Part shown: positions 43,831 to 51,719 of the stretch, piece after piece
Position numbering within the stretch: the first letter of the stretch is position 1
How the letters are laid out: each line of letters opens with the position of its first letter
Source of the DNA: Hyphomicrobium sp.
Lineage (GTDB): Bacteria; Pseudomonadota; Alphaproteobacteria; Rhizobiales; Hyphomicrobiaceae
DNA: 64,000 bases
Assembly: GCA_003987725.1 (NCBI GenBank)
Contig: RXJH01000003.1
Coordinates: forward strand, 124,001 to 188,000
Direction of reading: 5' to 3'
The notes under the pieces: generated by a model
What the model saw: only the letters and a program-made list of their open reading frames with translations
Databases searched by the model: none
Told to the model about the DNA's origin: nothing
Position numbers and translations under genes: made by a program

Positions 43831-44900
43831 GCGCCAGGGAGCGGGAAGCGCCATCGCCACTGGTGATGCATGAGACCATCGGCTACGAAATTCGCCGTGG
43901 CAATTATCTCGAGCACGCGGCATCAACCTACACCCTGGCGGCGGCAGCAATCGTCGAAGGACGTTTCCAGGACGCGATGGAGCTGGGTCGCTATACGGTT
44001 CGCGAAGCGGTCGAAGCGCATGAACTCTACCGCGACTGGATCGTAGAGATTAAGGGCTATCTCCGCGAACGCGGTGTATCCGAAGATGTGATTGCGACGG
44101 AAGAGCGCCGTATTCGCAATCTTCTGAAGTTCGACGACGGCGGCGAATTCGACGCCGAAGCGGGTTGGGCGAGCTACAACGCAACGATCGAAGCATTCGC
44201 AGCAGCTTGCACCGCCGGTCGCGCAAAGGACGCCACTTCACTTCTCGATATCGCGCGCGAGACCTGGCGCGATACCCACGATCGCAAATGCGATTGGGTT
44301 TACGGCCTCATCGATGTCGCCGCACGCCAGCTCGGCGAGAACTGCATCGGTGAGCTCTGGGACGTGCTGATGGCGCCGATGTATGCCTATTACGTCCGCT
44401 ATGACGTTGACACTAATCCTTGGCCGAGATCCTTCGATCTGCTCATGCACTACGCGCTCGAAGGCCTGCGCGGCCACCTGAGCGGTCCGGCGCGCCTTGG
44501 CGAAATCGAGGTGTTCGAGGAAGAGGATCGTTGGGGCATGCGATTCGATCCGTGCGGGTCAGGCGGCAGGACATACCGCGACGATCCCAAGGCCGGTTTG
44601 ACGCCGCGCATGGAAGCGCCGTTCAACTTCGGCGTGACGACCAAAGAGCATGACTGGGCGTGGAACAAGAAGGGCATCTGTCACTACTGCGTGCACTGTT
44701 GCGCGCTGAATGAGAGGATGCCGATGCGAAAATTCGGCTATCCCACGCGCGTCGTCGATCCGCCGACTTGGCCTGATGCCCAGAGCGGAGGGAAATGCAC
44801 GTGGTATGTCTACAAGGACCCGACGCGAATACCCGCTGCCATCTACGAGCGGGTCGGCATGAAGAAGCCGGCCGCAATCGGCGGTTCAGCGCAAAAATAG
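43827..44900 (+). CDS. Cysteine-rich protein of unknown function in the amine island
   Basis: This 357-residue soluble protein has no family I can name. A helical N-terminal half (about 20-215) is followed by a C-terminal part with two conserved-looking clusters: RFDPCGSGGRTY (about 240-250) and ICHYCVHCCALNE (about 284-296), plus Cys 324. Cys and His spacing (C-x-x-C and H-C-C) suggests a metal or Fe-S site, or a redox/thiol enzyme. The ATG overlaps the LivM stop, and 39 nt after its end the second GS-like gene begins, so it is an integral member of the operon. It could be the catalytic step that acts on the gamma-glutamyl amide. That is inference. Confidence 0.75.
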   Translation: MSAREREAPSPLVMHETIGYEIRRGNYLEHAASTYTLAAAAIVEGRFQDAMELGRYTVREAVEAHELYRDWIVEIKGYLRERGVSEDVIATEERRIRNLLKFDDGGEFDAEAGWASYNATIEAFAAACTAGRAKDATSLLDIARETWRDTHDRKCDWVYGLIDVAARQLGENCIGELWDVLMAPMYAYYVRYDVDTNPWPRSFDLLMHYALEGLRGHLSGPARLGEIEVFEEEDRWGMRFDPCGSGGRTYRDDPKAGLTPRMEAPFNFGVTTKEHDWAWNKKGICHYCVHCCALNERMPMRKFGYPTRVVDPPTWPDAQSGGKCTWYVYKDPTRIPAAIYERVGMKKPAAIGGSAQK

Positions 44901-44939
44901 CGGATCACCTCAATCCGCAGAAGTTTACGAGGGGAGAGA

Positions 44940-46304
44940 ATGGCGACAGCAACATCGGAGCGGCTCGCTCTGGATAAGCTTGCCGAGTCCGGCATCGAAT
45001 TCGTGCAGATGGAAACCGTCGACCTCGACGGCGCGCTGAGAGGAAAGTTTCTCCCGGTATCCAAAGTTAAGCCCGACGCCCAAGGCGCGTTTTGCACCAT
45101 CCTGTACCAGATGACACCGGTCGACGACGTGTGGGTGACGCGTCATAGCTCCTTCGACAACGGTTTTCCGGACATGCGAGCGATGCCGGATCCGCAGACG
45201 GCTGTGCGGTGGAACTGGCAGCCCGATACGGCGGCGGTCCTTTTCGATATGTTCAACGTGGACGGCGCGCCCTATCCGCTGGCGCCGCGATCGATCCTCA
45301 GGCAAGTCGCCTCGCGCTTCGCAGAGACCGGCTATGAACCGCGATTTGGCATCGAGTTTGAAGCCTTCGTGATGCGCGCTGACGAAGAGCTGATGACGCA
45401 AGGGCGCCATCACGAAATGAAGCCGCTCGGTGGAATGCATAACGCTTACAGGCTGAACGATGCCGCCGAAGCGCGCGATCTCGGAAAGACATTCATCCAG
45501 CGCATGCGCGGTTTGGGAATTGACGTCGAAGCCTTCCACACCGAGCTTGGATACGGCGCCATCGAATTCGCCTTTGCTCCCGTCGGAGCCCTCGCTGCTG
45601 CCGACAATGCGACGCGCGCGAAATCGTACTTTCGCCAGCTCTGTGCCGAACGGGGGCTTGTCGCGACCTTCATGGCAAAATGGAAGGTCGGCGAGTCGGG
45701 TGCCGGTGGCCATGTCCATCAAAGCATGTGGCGTGACGGACAGAACGCCTTCTACGATCCCGCGCGCAGCACGCTTTCGGACGTCGCACTCCACTACGGC
45801 GCAGGCCTGATCAAGTCCATGCCGGACTTCGCCGTTCTCTTCAGGCCCAACGTCAATTCGTACCGAAGGTTCGACCATCGCGCCTGGTCGCCGGAGAACG
45901 CCTCGTGGGGCTATGACAATCGCAGCGCCGCGCTACGTGCGATCCGGCAGCCGGGTCAGAATGCCTATCGATATGAGCATCGCGTTCCGGGCGCCGATAC
46001 CAATATCTATCTCAGCCTCGCTGCAATGTTGGCGGGCGGCCATCTCGGACTAAAGAACAAGCTCACACCGCCTGCCGCTGCCGAGGGCAATGCAGCGTTG
46101 GATGCGAGCTGCGCCCGCCTGCCATCGACTCTGCCGGAAGCAACCGAGCTTTTCCGCAGTTCGGCGATCGCGAAAGATTACCTGGGAGCCGCATTCGTAG
46201 AGCACTACGCGGCTTCGCGCGACGTCGAACACCAGCACTGGGAGGCGTGGCTCGCCGAGCAGGTCACGTCCTACGAACTCAAGCGCTACTTCAAGACGAT
46301 CTGA
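44940..46304 (+). CDS. Glutamine-synthetase-family protein, gamma-glutamylamide synthetase type (2)
   Basis: This 454-residue GS-fold protein has VDLDGALRGKFLPVSK in the N-domain, RFGIEFEAFVMRADEEL, VEAFHTELGYGAIEFAF, GESGAGGHVHQSMW, RPNVNSYRRFDHRAWSP and RYEHRVPGADTNIYLSLAA in the catalytic barrel, with the C-terminus SYELKRYFKTI. It has an ATG with GGGGAGA upstream. It is the second such gene in 10 kb and only moderately like the first. Paired GS-like genes in amine operons often make a gamma-glutamyl amide in one step with a second paralogue of different specificity, or act as a hetero-oligomer. A nitrogen-assimilation role is less likely. Confidence 0.88.
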   Translation: MATATSERLALDKLAESGIEFVQMETVDLDGALRGKFLPVSKVKPDAQGAFCTILYQMTPVDDVWVTRHSSFDNGFPDMRAMPDPQTAVRWNWQPDTAAVLFDMFNVDGAPYPLAPRSILRQVASRFAETGYEPRFGIEFEAFVMRADEELMTQGRHHEMKPLGGMHNAYRLNDAAEARDLGKTFIQRMRGLGIDVEAFHTELGYGAIEFAFAPVGALAAADNATRAKSYFRQLCAERGLVATFMAKWKVGESGAGGHVHQSMWRDGQNAFYDPARSTLSDVALHYGAGLIKSMPDFAVLFRPNVNSYRRFDHRAWSPENASWGYDNRSAALRAIRQPGQNAYRYEHRVPGADTNIYLSLAAMLAGGHLGLKNKLTPPAAAEGNAALDASCARLPSTLPEATELFRSSAIAKDYLGAAFVEHYAASRDVEHQHWEAWLAEQVTSYELKRYFKTI

Positions 46305-46369
46305 CGATTGCCAGCGGCGCATCTCAACAACGGCCAACAAAAGCAAAAGAGCAAAGCGAGACCTTTTCC

Positions 46370-47308
46370 GTGAGCGAACTTCATCCGACACTCAAGAACA
46401 TACTTCAGCAGCCGGAAAACCCGAATGCAACACCCGTCGAGATCCAGGATCCCGACGAAGCGCGGCGCGAGTGGAAATCGGATATGGCCGCCGTTGACGC
46501 ACCGGCGCCCGAGATGGCCAAGGTGCGCGACTTCGTAATTCCGGGTCCAGCGGGCCCGATCCCGGCACGAAGCTATGTTCCCACAGGTTTGCCGGACACC
46601 GGCCGCCCGCTGCTCGTCTATTACCACGGTGGTGGCTACATCCGCGGTGATATCGATACGCACGATTCGGTCTGCCGTGTCCTGGCGCGCGAGGCGGGCT
46701 GCATGGTCGTCTCACCCGCATACCGGCTCGCGCCGGAGCATCGCTTTCCGGCGGCCGCCGAAGACGCGTTCGCGGTCGTCGACTATATGAGCAGGAAGGC
46801 CAAGGATTTTGGCGTCGATCAGAGCCGGATCGCCGTCGGTGGCGATAGCGCCGGCGGCAATCTCGCCATTGCTGCCAGCATACAGGCGAGGGACAAAGGC
46901 GCTCCGAAAATTCGCTTCCAGCTTTTGATCTATCCCGTTACCGACCTGACGAGCGCCAATGAGTCCAAGCGGCTTTTCTCGAAAGGCTTTCTTCTCAACA
47001 GCATGCCTTTCTATATCGCCAGTTATCTCGGCCCCAATGGGGATGGCCGGAATCAGCTTGCGTCGCCGCTGCTGAGCGATGATCTGTCTCGTCTCCCTCC
47101 TGCATTTGTCATTACGGCGGGCTTCGATCCCTTGCGGGATGAAGGTCAGGACTTCGCGCGGAAGCTCGCAGCGCACGGTGTTGCCGTCGAGCACAAATGC
47201 TATGAAGACATGATTCACGGATTCGTATCGCTTCGCGGACTTCTGCCCGAAGCCGATGCGGCGCTCGGCGACTGTGCACGCCGTTTGGCGAAATCCTTAT
47301 TACCGTGA
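46370..47308 (+). CDS. Alpha/beta hydrolase, hormone-sensitive-lipase family
   Basis: This 312-residue esterase/amidase-like enzyme has the oxyanion-hole motif YYHGGGYIRGD, the nucleophile elbow GGDSAGGNLA (Ser), acid residue DPLRDEG (Asp), and MIHGF (His). It hydrolyses short acyl esters or amides. The start is GTG at 46370, 65 nt after the GS-like stop. An in-frame start further upstream would overlap that gene. It sits at the end of the importer/GS operon, likely processing a lactone, ester or amide intermediate. An ester intermediate would fit with the Baeyer-Villiger monooxygenase of the same putative regulon. Confidence 0.87.
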   Translation: MSELHPTLKNILQQPENPNATPVEIQDPDEARREWKSDMAAVDAPAPEMAKVRDFVIPGPAGPIPARSYVPTGLPDTGRPLLVYYHGGGYIRGDIDTHDSVCRVLAREAGCMVVSPAYRLAPEHRFPAAAEDAFAVVDYMSRKAKDFGVDQSRIAVGGDSAGGNLAIAASIQARDKGAPKIRFQLLIYPVTDLTSANESKRLFSKGFLLNSMPFYIASYLGPNGDGRNQLASPLLSDDLSRLPPAFVITAGFDPLRDEGQDFARKLAAHGVAVEHKCYEDMIHGFVSLRGLLPEADAALGDCARRLAKSLLP

Positions 47309-47394
47309 GGAAAAAGCAACCGGCGGCGCCTGCCTGCGGATTGGCCATCAAATGCTAAATTTCGCCGCGCCCACAATTCCAATTCCATCATTTA

Positions 47395-47414
47395 TTAGAC
47401 CATTGGACCAATGG
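47395..47414. promoter_or_regulatory. Operator-like palindromes upstream of the GntR gene (site 3)
   Basis: TTAGACCATT (47395-47404; minus-strand AATGGTCTAA) overlaps a perfect 15-bp palindrome CCATTGG-A-CCAATGG (47400-47414). The AT-rich promoter lies 50 nt upstream of the GntR GTG start. It shares the TGGTCTA core with sites 1 and 2 and is probably autoregulatory. Confidence 0.5.
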
Positions 47415-47463
47415 ATGCTACATACTTCGTCATCTGCATATTTATCTGGCAATAGAGAAATCG

Positions 47464-48249
47464 GTGAAAGCAGTGAAGCAGCCCGATGCAAGCAAGCCTG
47501 GCGACCCCGCCATAGGCTCGATTAGAGCTGCTGCCACCTATGAGCTCGTGGTCGAGCAACTGCGCAAGGCAATCTTCCTCGGACGTTTCATGCCGGGCGA
47601 CAAACTCCCGCCGGAGCGTGATCTAGCGCAGCAGATGCTTGTTTCGCGAACCACGATCAGAGAGGCAATCCGCGTTCTCGAAGGCGAAGGGCTGCTCGTC
47701 GTCAAAAGAGGCGCGGCTGGCGGCCTTGTCGTTCTCGGTCAAAATCGCCTGAAGCCCGCTGAAATTGAAGTCTACATGGAAACCCAACGCGGGCTTCTAG
47801 ATAGTCTCTTCGAATATCGCCTCGCAAACGAGTGCGCCGCTGCATCACTCGCCGCCAAGCGGCGGGAAAAGAAACATCTGAAGTTGCTGAAAAAGGCTCT
47901 CGTTGAAATGGATACGCTCTGCGCCAGCCGCGAGGCGAGAGCGCACACGGCAAACATCTCGCGATTTTTTGCATGCGATTCCGAATTTCATCTGGCCATC
48001 GCACAGGCATCCCAGAACCATTATCTTCTGGAGGCAGTCGAGAAATCGCGCGCAGCCATGTTCTTGCCGGTCGGCAAGGTCTTCAATCGCCTCGAAGACA
48101 GGGCCAACGATCACCATCAGGGCATTTATCAGGCGATCGAAGATCAGAATGCCGATCTCGCCGCACAGCGCATGAAGATGCACATCGAAGCAACCCGCGC
48201 GAGCTTGTACGACCTCATGCCGAAAGCCATCAAGGCGAAGCGCCCATAA
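47464..48249 (+). CDS. GntR/FadR-type (FCD domain) transcriptional regulator
   Basis: This 261-residue regulator has a winged helix at about 30-95 (PGDKLPPERDLAQQMLVSRTTIREAIRVLEGEGL). The C-terminal FCD ligand-binding helical domain (about 100-250) has a metal-binding Asp/His set (CDSEFHLAIAQAS, NDHHQGIYQAI). It has a GTG start. It likely controls the island: the TGGTCTA-type palindromes fit the usual TGGT-N-ACCA style of FCD regulators and occur upstream of itself and two divergent promoters. Ligand is probably the substrate or a carboxylate product. Confidence 0.9.
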   Translation: MKAVKQPDASKPGDPAIGSIRAAATYELVVEQLRKAIFLGRFMPGDKLPPERDLAQQMLVSRTTIREAIRVLEGEGLLVVKRGAAGGLVVLGQNRLKPAEIEVYMETQRGLLDSLFEYRLANECAAASLAAKRREKKHLKLLKKALVEMDTLCASREARAHTANISRFFACDSEFHLAIAQASQNHYLLEAVEKSRAAMFLPVGKVFNRLEDRANDHHQGIYQAIEDQNADLAAQRMKMHIEATRASLYDLMPKAIKAKRP

Positions 48250-48337
48250 TGGGAGGCTGCTCTTGGCCCCATTCCACGCGGCCCGGATGCTCTCGCCAAG
48301 CTCAGACATCATCTCACGCACTGAACGAGGAATTATC

Positions 48338-49093
48338 GTGAGCGTAAATCGCCGGGAACTGAATATTCTTGCCGTCATGCCTGGTGGAATGCAGGGGATC
48401 GAAGAAACCGGATGTATTGGCGAGGTCGTCGAGAAGCGCGGCGCGAAGCTCCACTGGGTTTACAAAAGTCGAGATGATCTGCTTCCGAAATCGCACGACG
48501 CCTTCGATGGGCTCATCGTTTTTGGCGGTGAAATCGGAGTACATGAAGAGAAGTTCGCCGATTATTTCCGCGAGCTGACCGGGCTCGTCCGGTCATTCCA
48601 TGCTGCTGGAAAACCTATTCTGGGCTCCTGCCTCGGATCACAAACAATCGCGCATGCATTTGGCGGCCAAGCCAGGCCACAAGGCTTCTTCGAATTCGGC
48701 TTCTCCGACCTCGACTTGGAGCCAGCGGCCGAAAACGATCCGCTGCTCGCGGGCACACCGGCCACCATTTCGCTTTTCGAAATGCATTACGACACGATGA
48801 CTCTGCCGAAGGACGCGGTTCGTCTAATGCGTGGCCGCGAGGTTGAAAACCAGGCGTTCCGCGTCGGACAAAAGACATACGCGTTTCAATGTCACTTCGA
48901 GGCGACGAAAGACATCGTCGAATTCTGGGTCGCTCGCGGCCTTCGGGGAGGCGGGTCAGGCTTTACCGATGCCGAGCTTGACGCGATGATGGCGAAGGTC
49001 GCGTCTGAGTTTGATAAATTGGGGTCCGGTCAACGCGCCTTCGGGGAAAAGGTCGTCAACCGTTGGATGGATCTTTTTAAAGATCGCACCTGA
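48338..49093 (+). CDS. Class I glutamine amidotransferase-like protein
   Basis: This 251-residue protein has a GATase-1 fold with nucleophile Cys in GSCLGSQTIAHAFGG and the catalytic His in FQCHFEATKD. Such stand-alone proteins resemble GMP-synthase-like amidotransferase domains. In the presence of gamma-glutamylamide ligases, a gamma-glutamyl hydrolase role, releasing glutamate from the gamma-glutamyl intermediate as PuuD does, is attractive but unproven. The GTG at 48338 has GAGGA upstream. It lies 88 nt after the regulator gene. Confidence 0.85.
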   Translation: MSVNRRELNILAVMPGGMQGIEETGCIGEVVEKRGAKLHWVYKSRDDLLPKSHDAFDGLIVFGGEIGVHEEKFADYFRELTGLVRSFHAAGKPILGSCLGSQTIAHAFGGQARPQGFFEFGFSDLDLEPAAENDPLLAGTPATISLFEMHYDTMTLPKDAVRLMRGREVENQAFRVGQKTYAFQCHFEATKDIVEFWVARGLRGGGSGFTDAELDAMMAKVASEFDKLGSGQRAFGEKVVNRWMDLFKDRT

Positions 49094-49112
49094 CGCTGTA
49101 TTTGCCGTGAGC

Positions 49113-49134
49113 CGACGCGCGAATTCGCGCGTCG
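49113..49134. terminator. 22-bp perfect palindrome between convergent genes
   Basis: The arms CGACGCGCGAA and TTCGCGCGTCG join without a spacer, forming a very strong hairpin (with a small melted loop) 20 nt past the amidotransferase stop and 13 nt before the end of the ClC gene on the other strand. It lacks a T tract but is positioned as a bidirectional transcription barrier. Confidence 0.55.
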
Positions 49135-49146
49135 TATCAAAAGGGC

Positions 49147-50943
49147 TTAACGGACGTTAGTGCAGGAATCTTCTTCGCGCGGGCCGCGTCTGCCCAGCCC
49201 GAAGAAAACAGTTCGGCGTTCCACGCGTGTGCTTGCTTGCGAGCGGATGACGTCCTTCCAGGAAACGTACCCGACAAGACGGCCATCGTGTTTGTCAACA
49301 ACCGACAGATGAGCGACGTTCGCAGAATTCATTCGTTCGACGACAACGTCGAGACGCTCATCGGGGTGAGCGACAATAGGCTTTGTCCCCTTCAAAAGAT
49401 CGCCAAGCGTGGCCGTCCTCGGATGGCCATCTCGGCGCCATCGCAGGATGGAAGGAGGATCCATCGTGCCGAGAACGCGGCCGTGATCATCAATCACGGG
49501 ATAAGTCGGATGAACGGTTTTAGGATCAACCAGTAGAGCCGCCGAACCGCGTAGCGTCATTGACGACGGAACGATTTGTACATTTGTCGTCATTACGTCC
49601 GCAATCCGCGTCACCGCGAATGACGGGACATGATATTCGCAGACAATATGGTGTCCTCGTCGGGCTAACCGTTCGGTCAAGATAGAGCGACGCGTCGTGA
49701 GGATCGCGACGCAATAGGCCGTAACGCAAGCCGCCATGACAGGCAGGAAGCAGTTCATGGCGCCAGTCAGTTCGACGGCAAAGAACGTTGCAGTGAGCGG
49801 GACGCGCATCGTTCCGCTCATCGTCGCGGCCATGACCAGAAATGGCCAGAAACCCGCGCTCGCCGTTGGCATGACGGCGGTCAAAACCATCCCTGTAGCG
49901 CCACCAATAATGAGCAGCGGGGCGAGGACGCCTCCGGACGTGCCCGAGCCGAGCGCGATACCCCAAATGGTCATTTTGACCAGCATCAGCGACAGCGCGC
50001 TCATGGTGGAGAGATCGCCTTTGAGAAGATGATCGATGTTGTCGTATCCGACGCTGAGGGCGCGCGGGTCAATAATGCCTCCGATCCCGACGAATAGGCC
50101 ACCGATCATCGGCCACCACATCCAGTGGATTGGCAGTTTGGAAAACAAATCTTCTGTCGTGTAGACGAGCTTCGTGAGGCACCCCGAAAGCAGGCCCGCG
50201 ATTGCTCCTACCGTTACCCAGATCAACAGTCCCGTGAAAGAAATCTGCACGTCAGCCGCAAAGGGAAACAAGGTCGACGGCATATGCAGATACGTGCGCT
50301 CGACCGCGGCCACAGCAGCGGCCACGGCAACTGGAATGAAACTGCGCGGCGCCCACTCGAAAAGAAGTAGTTCGACCGCAAGCATCACCGCGGCAATTGG
50401 AGTGCCGAAGACCGTTGTCATCCCAGCAGCCGCGCCAGCGACGAGAAGCGTCTTTCGCTCGTTGTCGCTGACGGGAAGCATCTGAGCAATGAGCGAGCCA
50501 AGTGCCCCGCCCGTCATAATGATCGGTCCTTCGGCACCGAAAGGGCCGCCGGTTCCAATCGAGATCGCCGATGAAATAGGCTTCAGGACAGCGACCTTCG
50601 GGCTGAGACGCGAGCGGCCCAAAAGAATGGCCTCCAGCGCCTCGGGGATACCGTGGCCGCGGATTTTCTCGCTGCCATAGCGCGCCATGAAGCCGATGAT
50701 CAGCGCGCCAGTCATAGGGATCAAGATCGAGCCCCAGCCGAGCGGAGTTTGCCCGATCGTATGAGGCGTGAAGGACAACTCGCCGAAATAAGCGACATTC
50801 GTGCACAGGCGAATGAGGGCGAGCAAAGCGACGCCCGCGGCAACGCTGGCTGAGGCGATGAAGACGGCGATGGCCGCAACGAAGAGCACGCGCGGGCTCG
50901 TGGTAAAATCGCCGAGGGTGCGATCGATTTCTATGGGCTTCAT
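49147..50943 (-). CDS. ClC-family chloride channel/transporter with C-terminal CBS domains
   Basis: This protein of about 598 residues has 10 or more transmembrane helices and ClC signatures GTGGPFGAEGPI (gating Glu preserved; the usual Arg of GREGP is Ala), KTLLVAGAAAGMTTVFGTPIAAVM and GSGTSGGVLAPLL. A cytoplasmic C-terminal pair of CBS domains (about 430-580) follows, with IADVMTTNVQIVPSS and VVDKHDGRLVGYVSWKDVIR. The ATG at 50943 has AAGGCGG just upstream; longer starts at 50994 or TTG 51021 are possible. It probably handles chloride or fluoride/proton flux. The presence of CBS domains suggests nucleotide control. It is divergent from a MarR gene. Confidence 0.88.
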   Translation of the reverse strand: MKPIEIDRTLGDFTTSPRVLFVAAIAVFIASASVAAGVALLALIRLCTNVAYFGELSFTPHTIGQTPLGWGSILIPMTGALIIGFMARYGSEKIRGHGIPEALEAILLGRSRLSPKVAVLKPISSAISIGTGGPFGAEGPIIMTGGALGSLIAQMLPVSDNERKTLLVAGAAAGMTTVFGTPIAAVMLAVELLLFEWAPRSFIPVAVAAAVAAVERTYLHMPSTLFPFAADVQISFTGLLIWVTVGAIAGLLSGCLTKLVYTTEDLFSKLPIHWMWWPMIGGLFVGIGGIIDPRALSVGYDNIDHLLKGDLSTMSALSLMLVKMTIWGIALGSGTSGGVLAPLLIIGGATGMVLTAVMPTASAGFWPFLVMAATMSGTMRVPLTATFFAVELTGAMNCFLPVMAACVTAYCVAILTTRRSILTERLARRGHHIVCEYHVPSFAVTRIADVMTTNVQIVPSSMTLRGSAALLVDPKTVHPTYPVIDDHGRVLGTMDPPSILRWRRDGHPRTATLGDLLKGTKPIVAHPDERLDVVVERMNSANVAHLSVVDKHDGRLVGYVSWKDVIRSQASTRVERRTVFFGLGRRGPREEDSCTNVR

Positions 50944-51151
50944 TCCGCCTTCGACTTGATGAACGATGTAGCTGAGGAAGCTGAGCGGCGACATAAGTAT
51001 CGTATTACGATATAAATGCAAGTATGGCCATTCGGCCGCGACAACCCACGCGGCTAGGGTGCCTACAACTTCTCGTTCGCACCGTTGACCAATGAGACGT
51101 GCGACCTATTGTGAAGGGCGAGCGTGAAAATTTGCATGGAAAGGAGGGGCA

Positions 51152-51628
51152 GTGGACAAACACCGCCCGAAGGCTCGTCCTTCTCCGACCCGTAAGGGTG
51201 CGGCGAAGCGCGGTGCGGTCACAAAGGCGAACTACGAGGCGCTTGCGGAATTCCGCTATGAGCTGCGCAAGTTCCAAGCTTTCAGTGAGGATGCGGCGGC
51301 TCGATCAGGCCTCACGCCGCAACAGCATCAGGCGCTTCTCTCGATCAAAGGTGCTCCCGAGGCGGATTGGCTCAGCATCAGTCAAATTGCGGAACGCTTG
51401 CTCATTCGTCATCATACGGCGGTCGGACTCGTCGACCGCCTAGTGAGTCTCGGGCTCGTGGTCAGGAAAACCGATCCGGCTGACGGCCGCCGGATACAGG
51501 TTCACGTGACGAAAGAGGGCGAAGAAACGTTGGCTGCGCTCTCCGTCAATCACCTCGAAGAACTGAAAAGCATACGTCCGGCTCTCGGCAAATTACTCGA
51601 GCAGTTCGAGCGTGAGTACGGGTCGTAA
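51152..51628 (+). CDS. MarR-family transcriptional regulator
   Basis: This 158-residue regulator has a basic N-terminus and a winged-helix core with TPQQHQALLSIKGAPE, LSISQIAERLLIRHHTAVGLVDRL and the wing RKTDPADGRRIQVHVTKEG. It has a GTG start with a strong AAGGAGGGG ribosome-binding site. It is divergent from the ClC gene and may regulate it and itself. No clear palindrome was noticed in the 130-208 nt between them. Confidence 0.88.
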   Translation: MDKHRPKARPSPTRKGAAKRGAVTKANYEALAEFRYELRKFQAFSEDAAARSGLTPQQHQALLSIKGAPEADWLSISQIAERLLIRHHTAVGLVDRLVSLGLVVRKTDPADGRRIQVHVTKEGEETLAALSVNHLEELKSIRPALGKLLEQFEREYGS

Positions 51629-51719
51629 CGATACAGAAGCGGTCATTTGCGTATCAACGAACAGCTCGTTGTGCGGCGCCGCCGTCTCGTTTATGTTCGA
51701 TTTTCTCTACGGTACGCGA

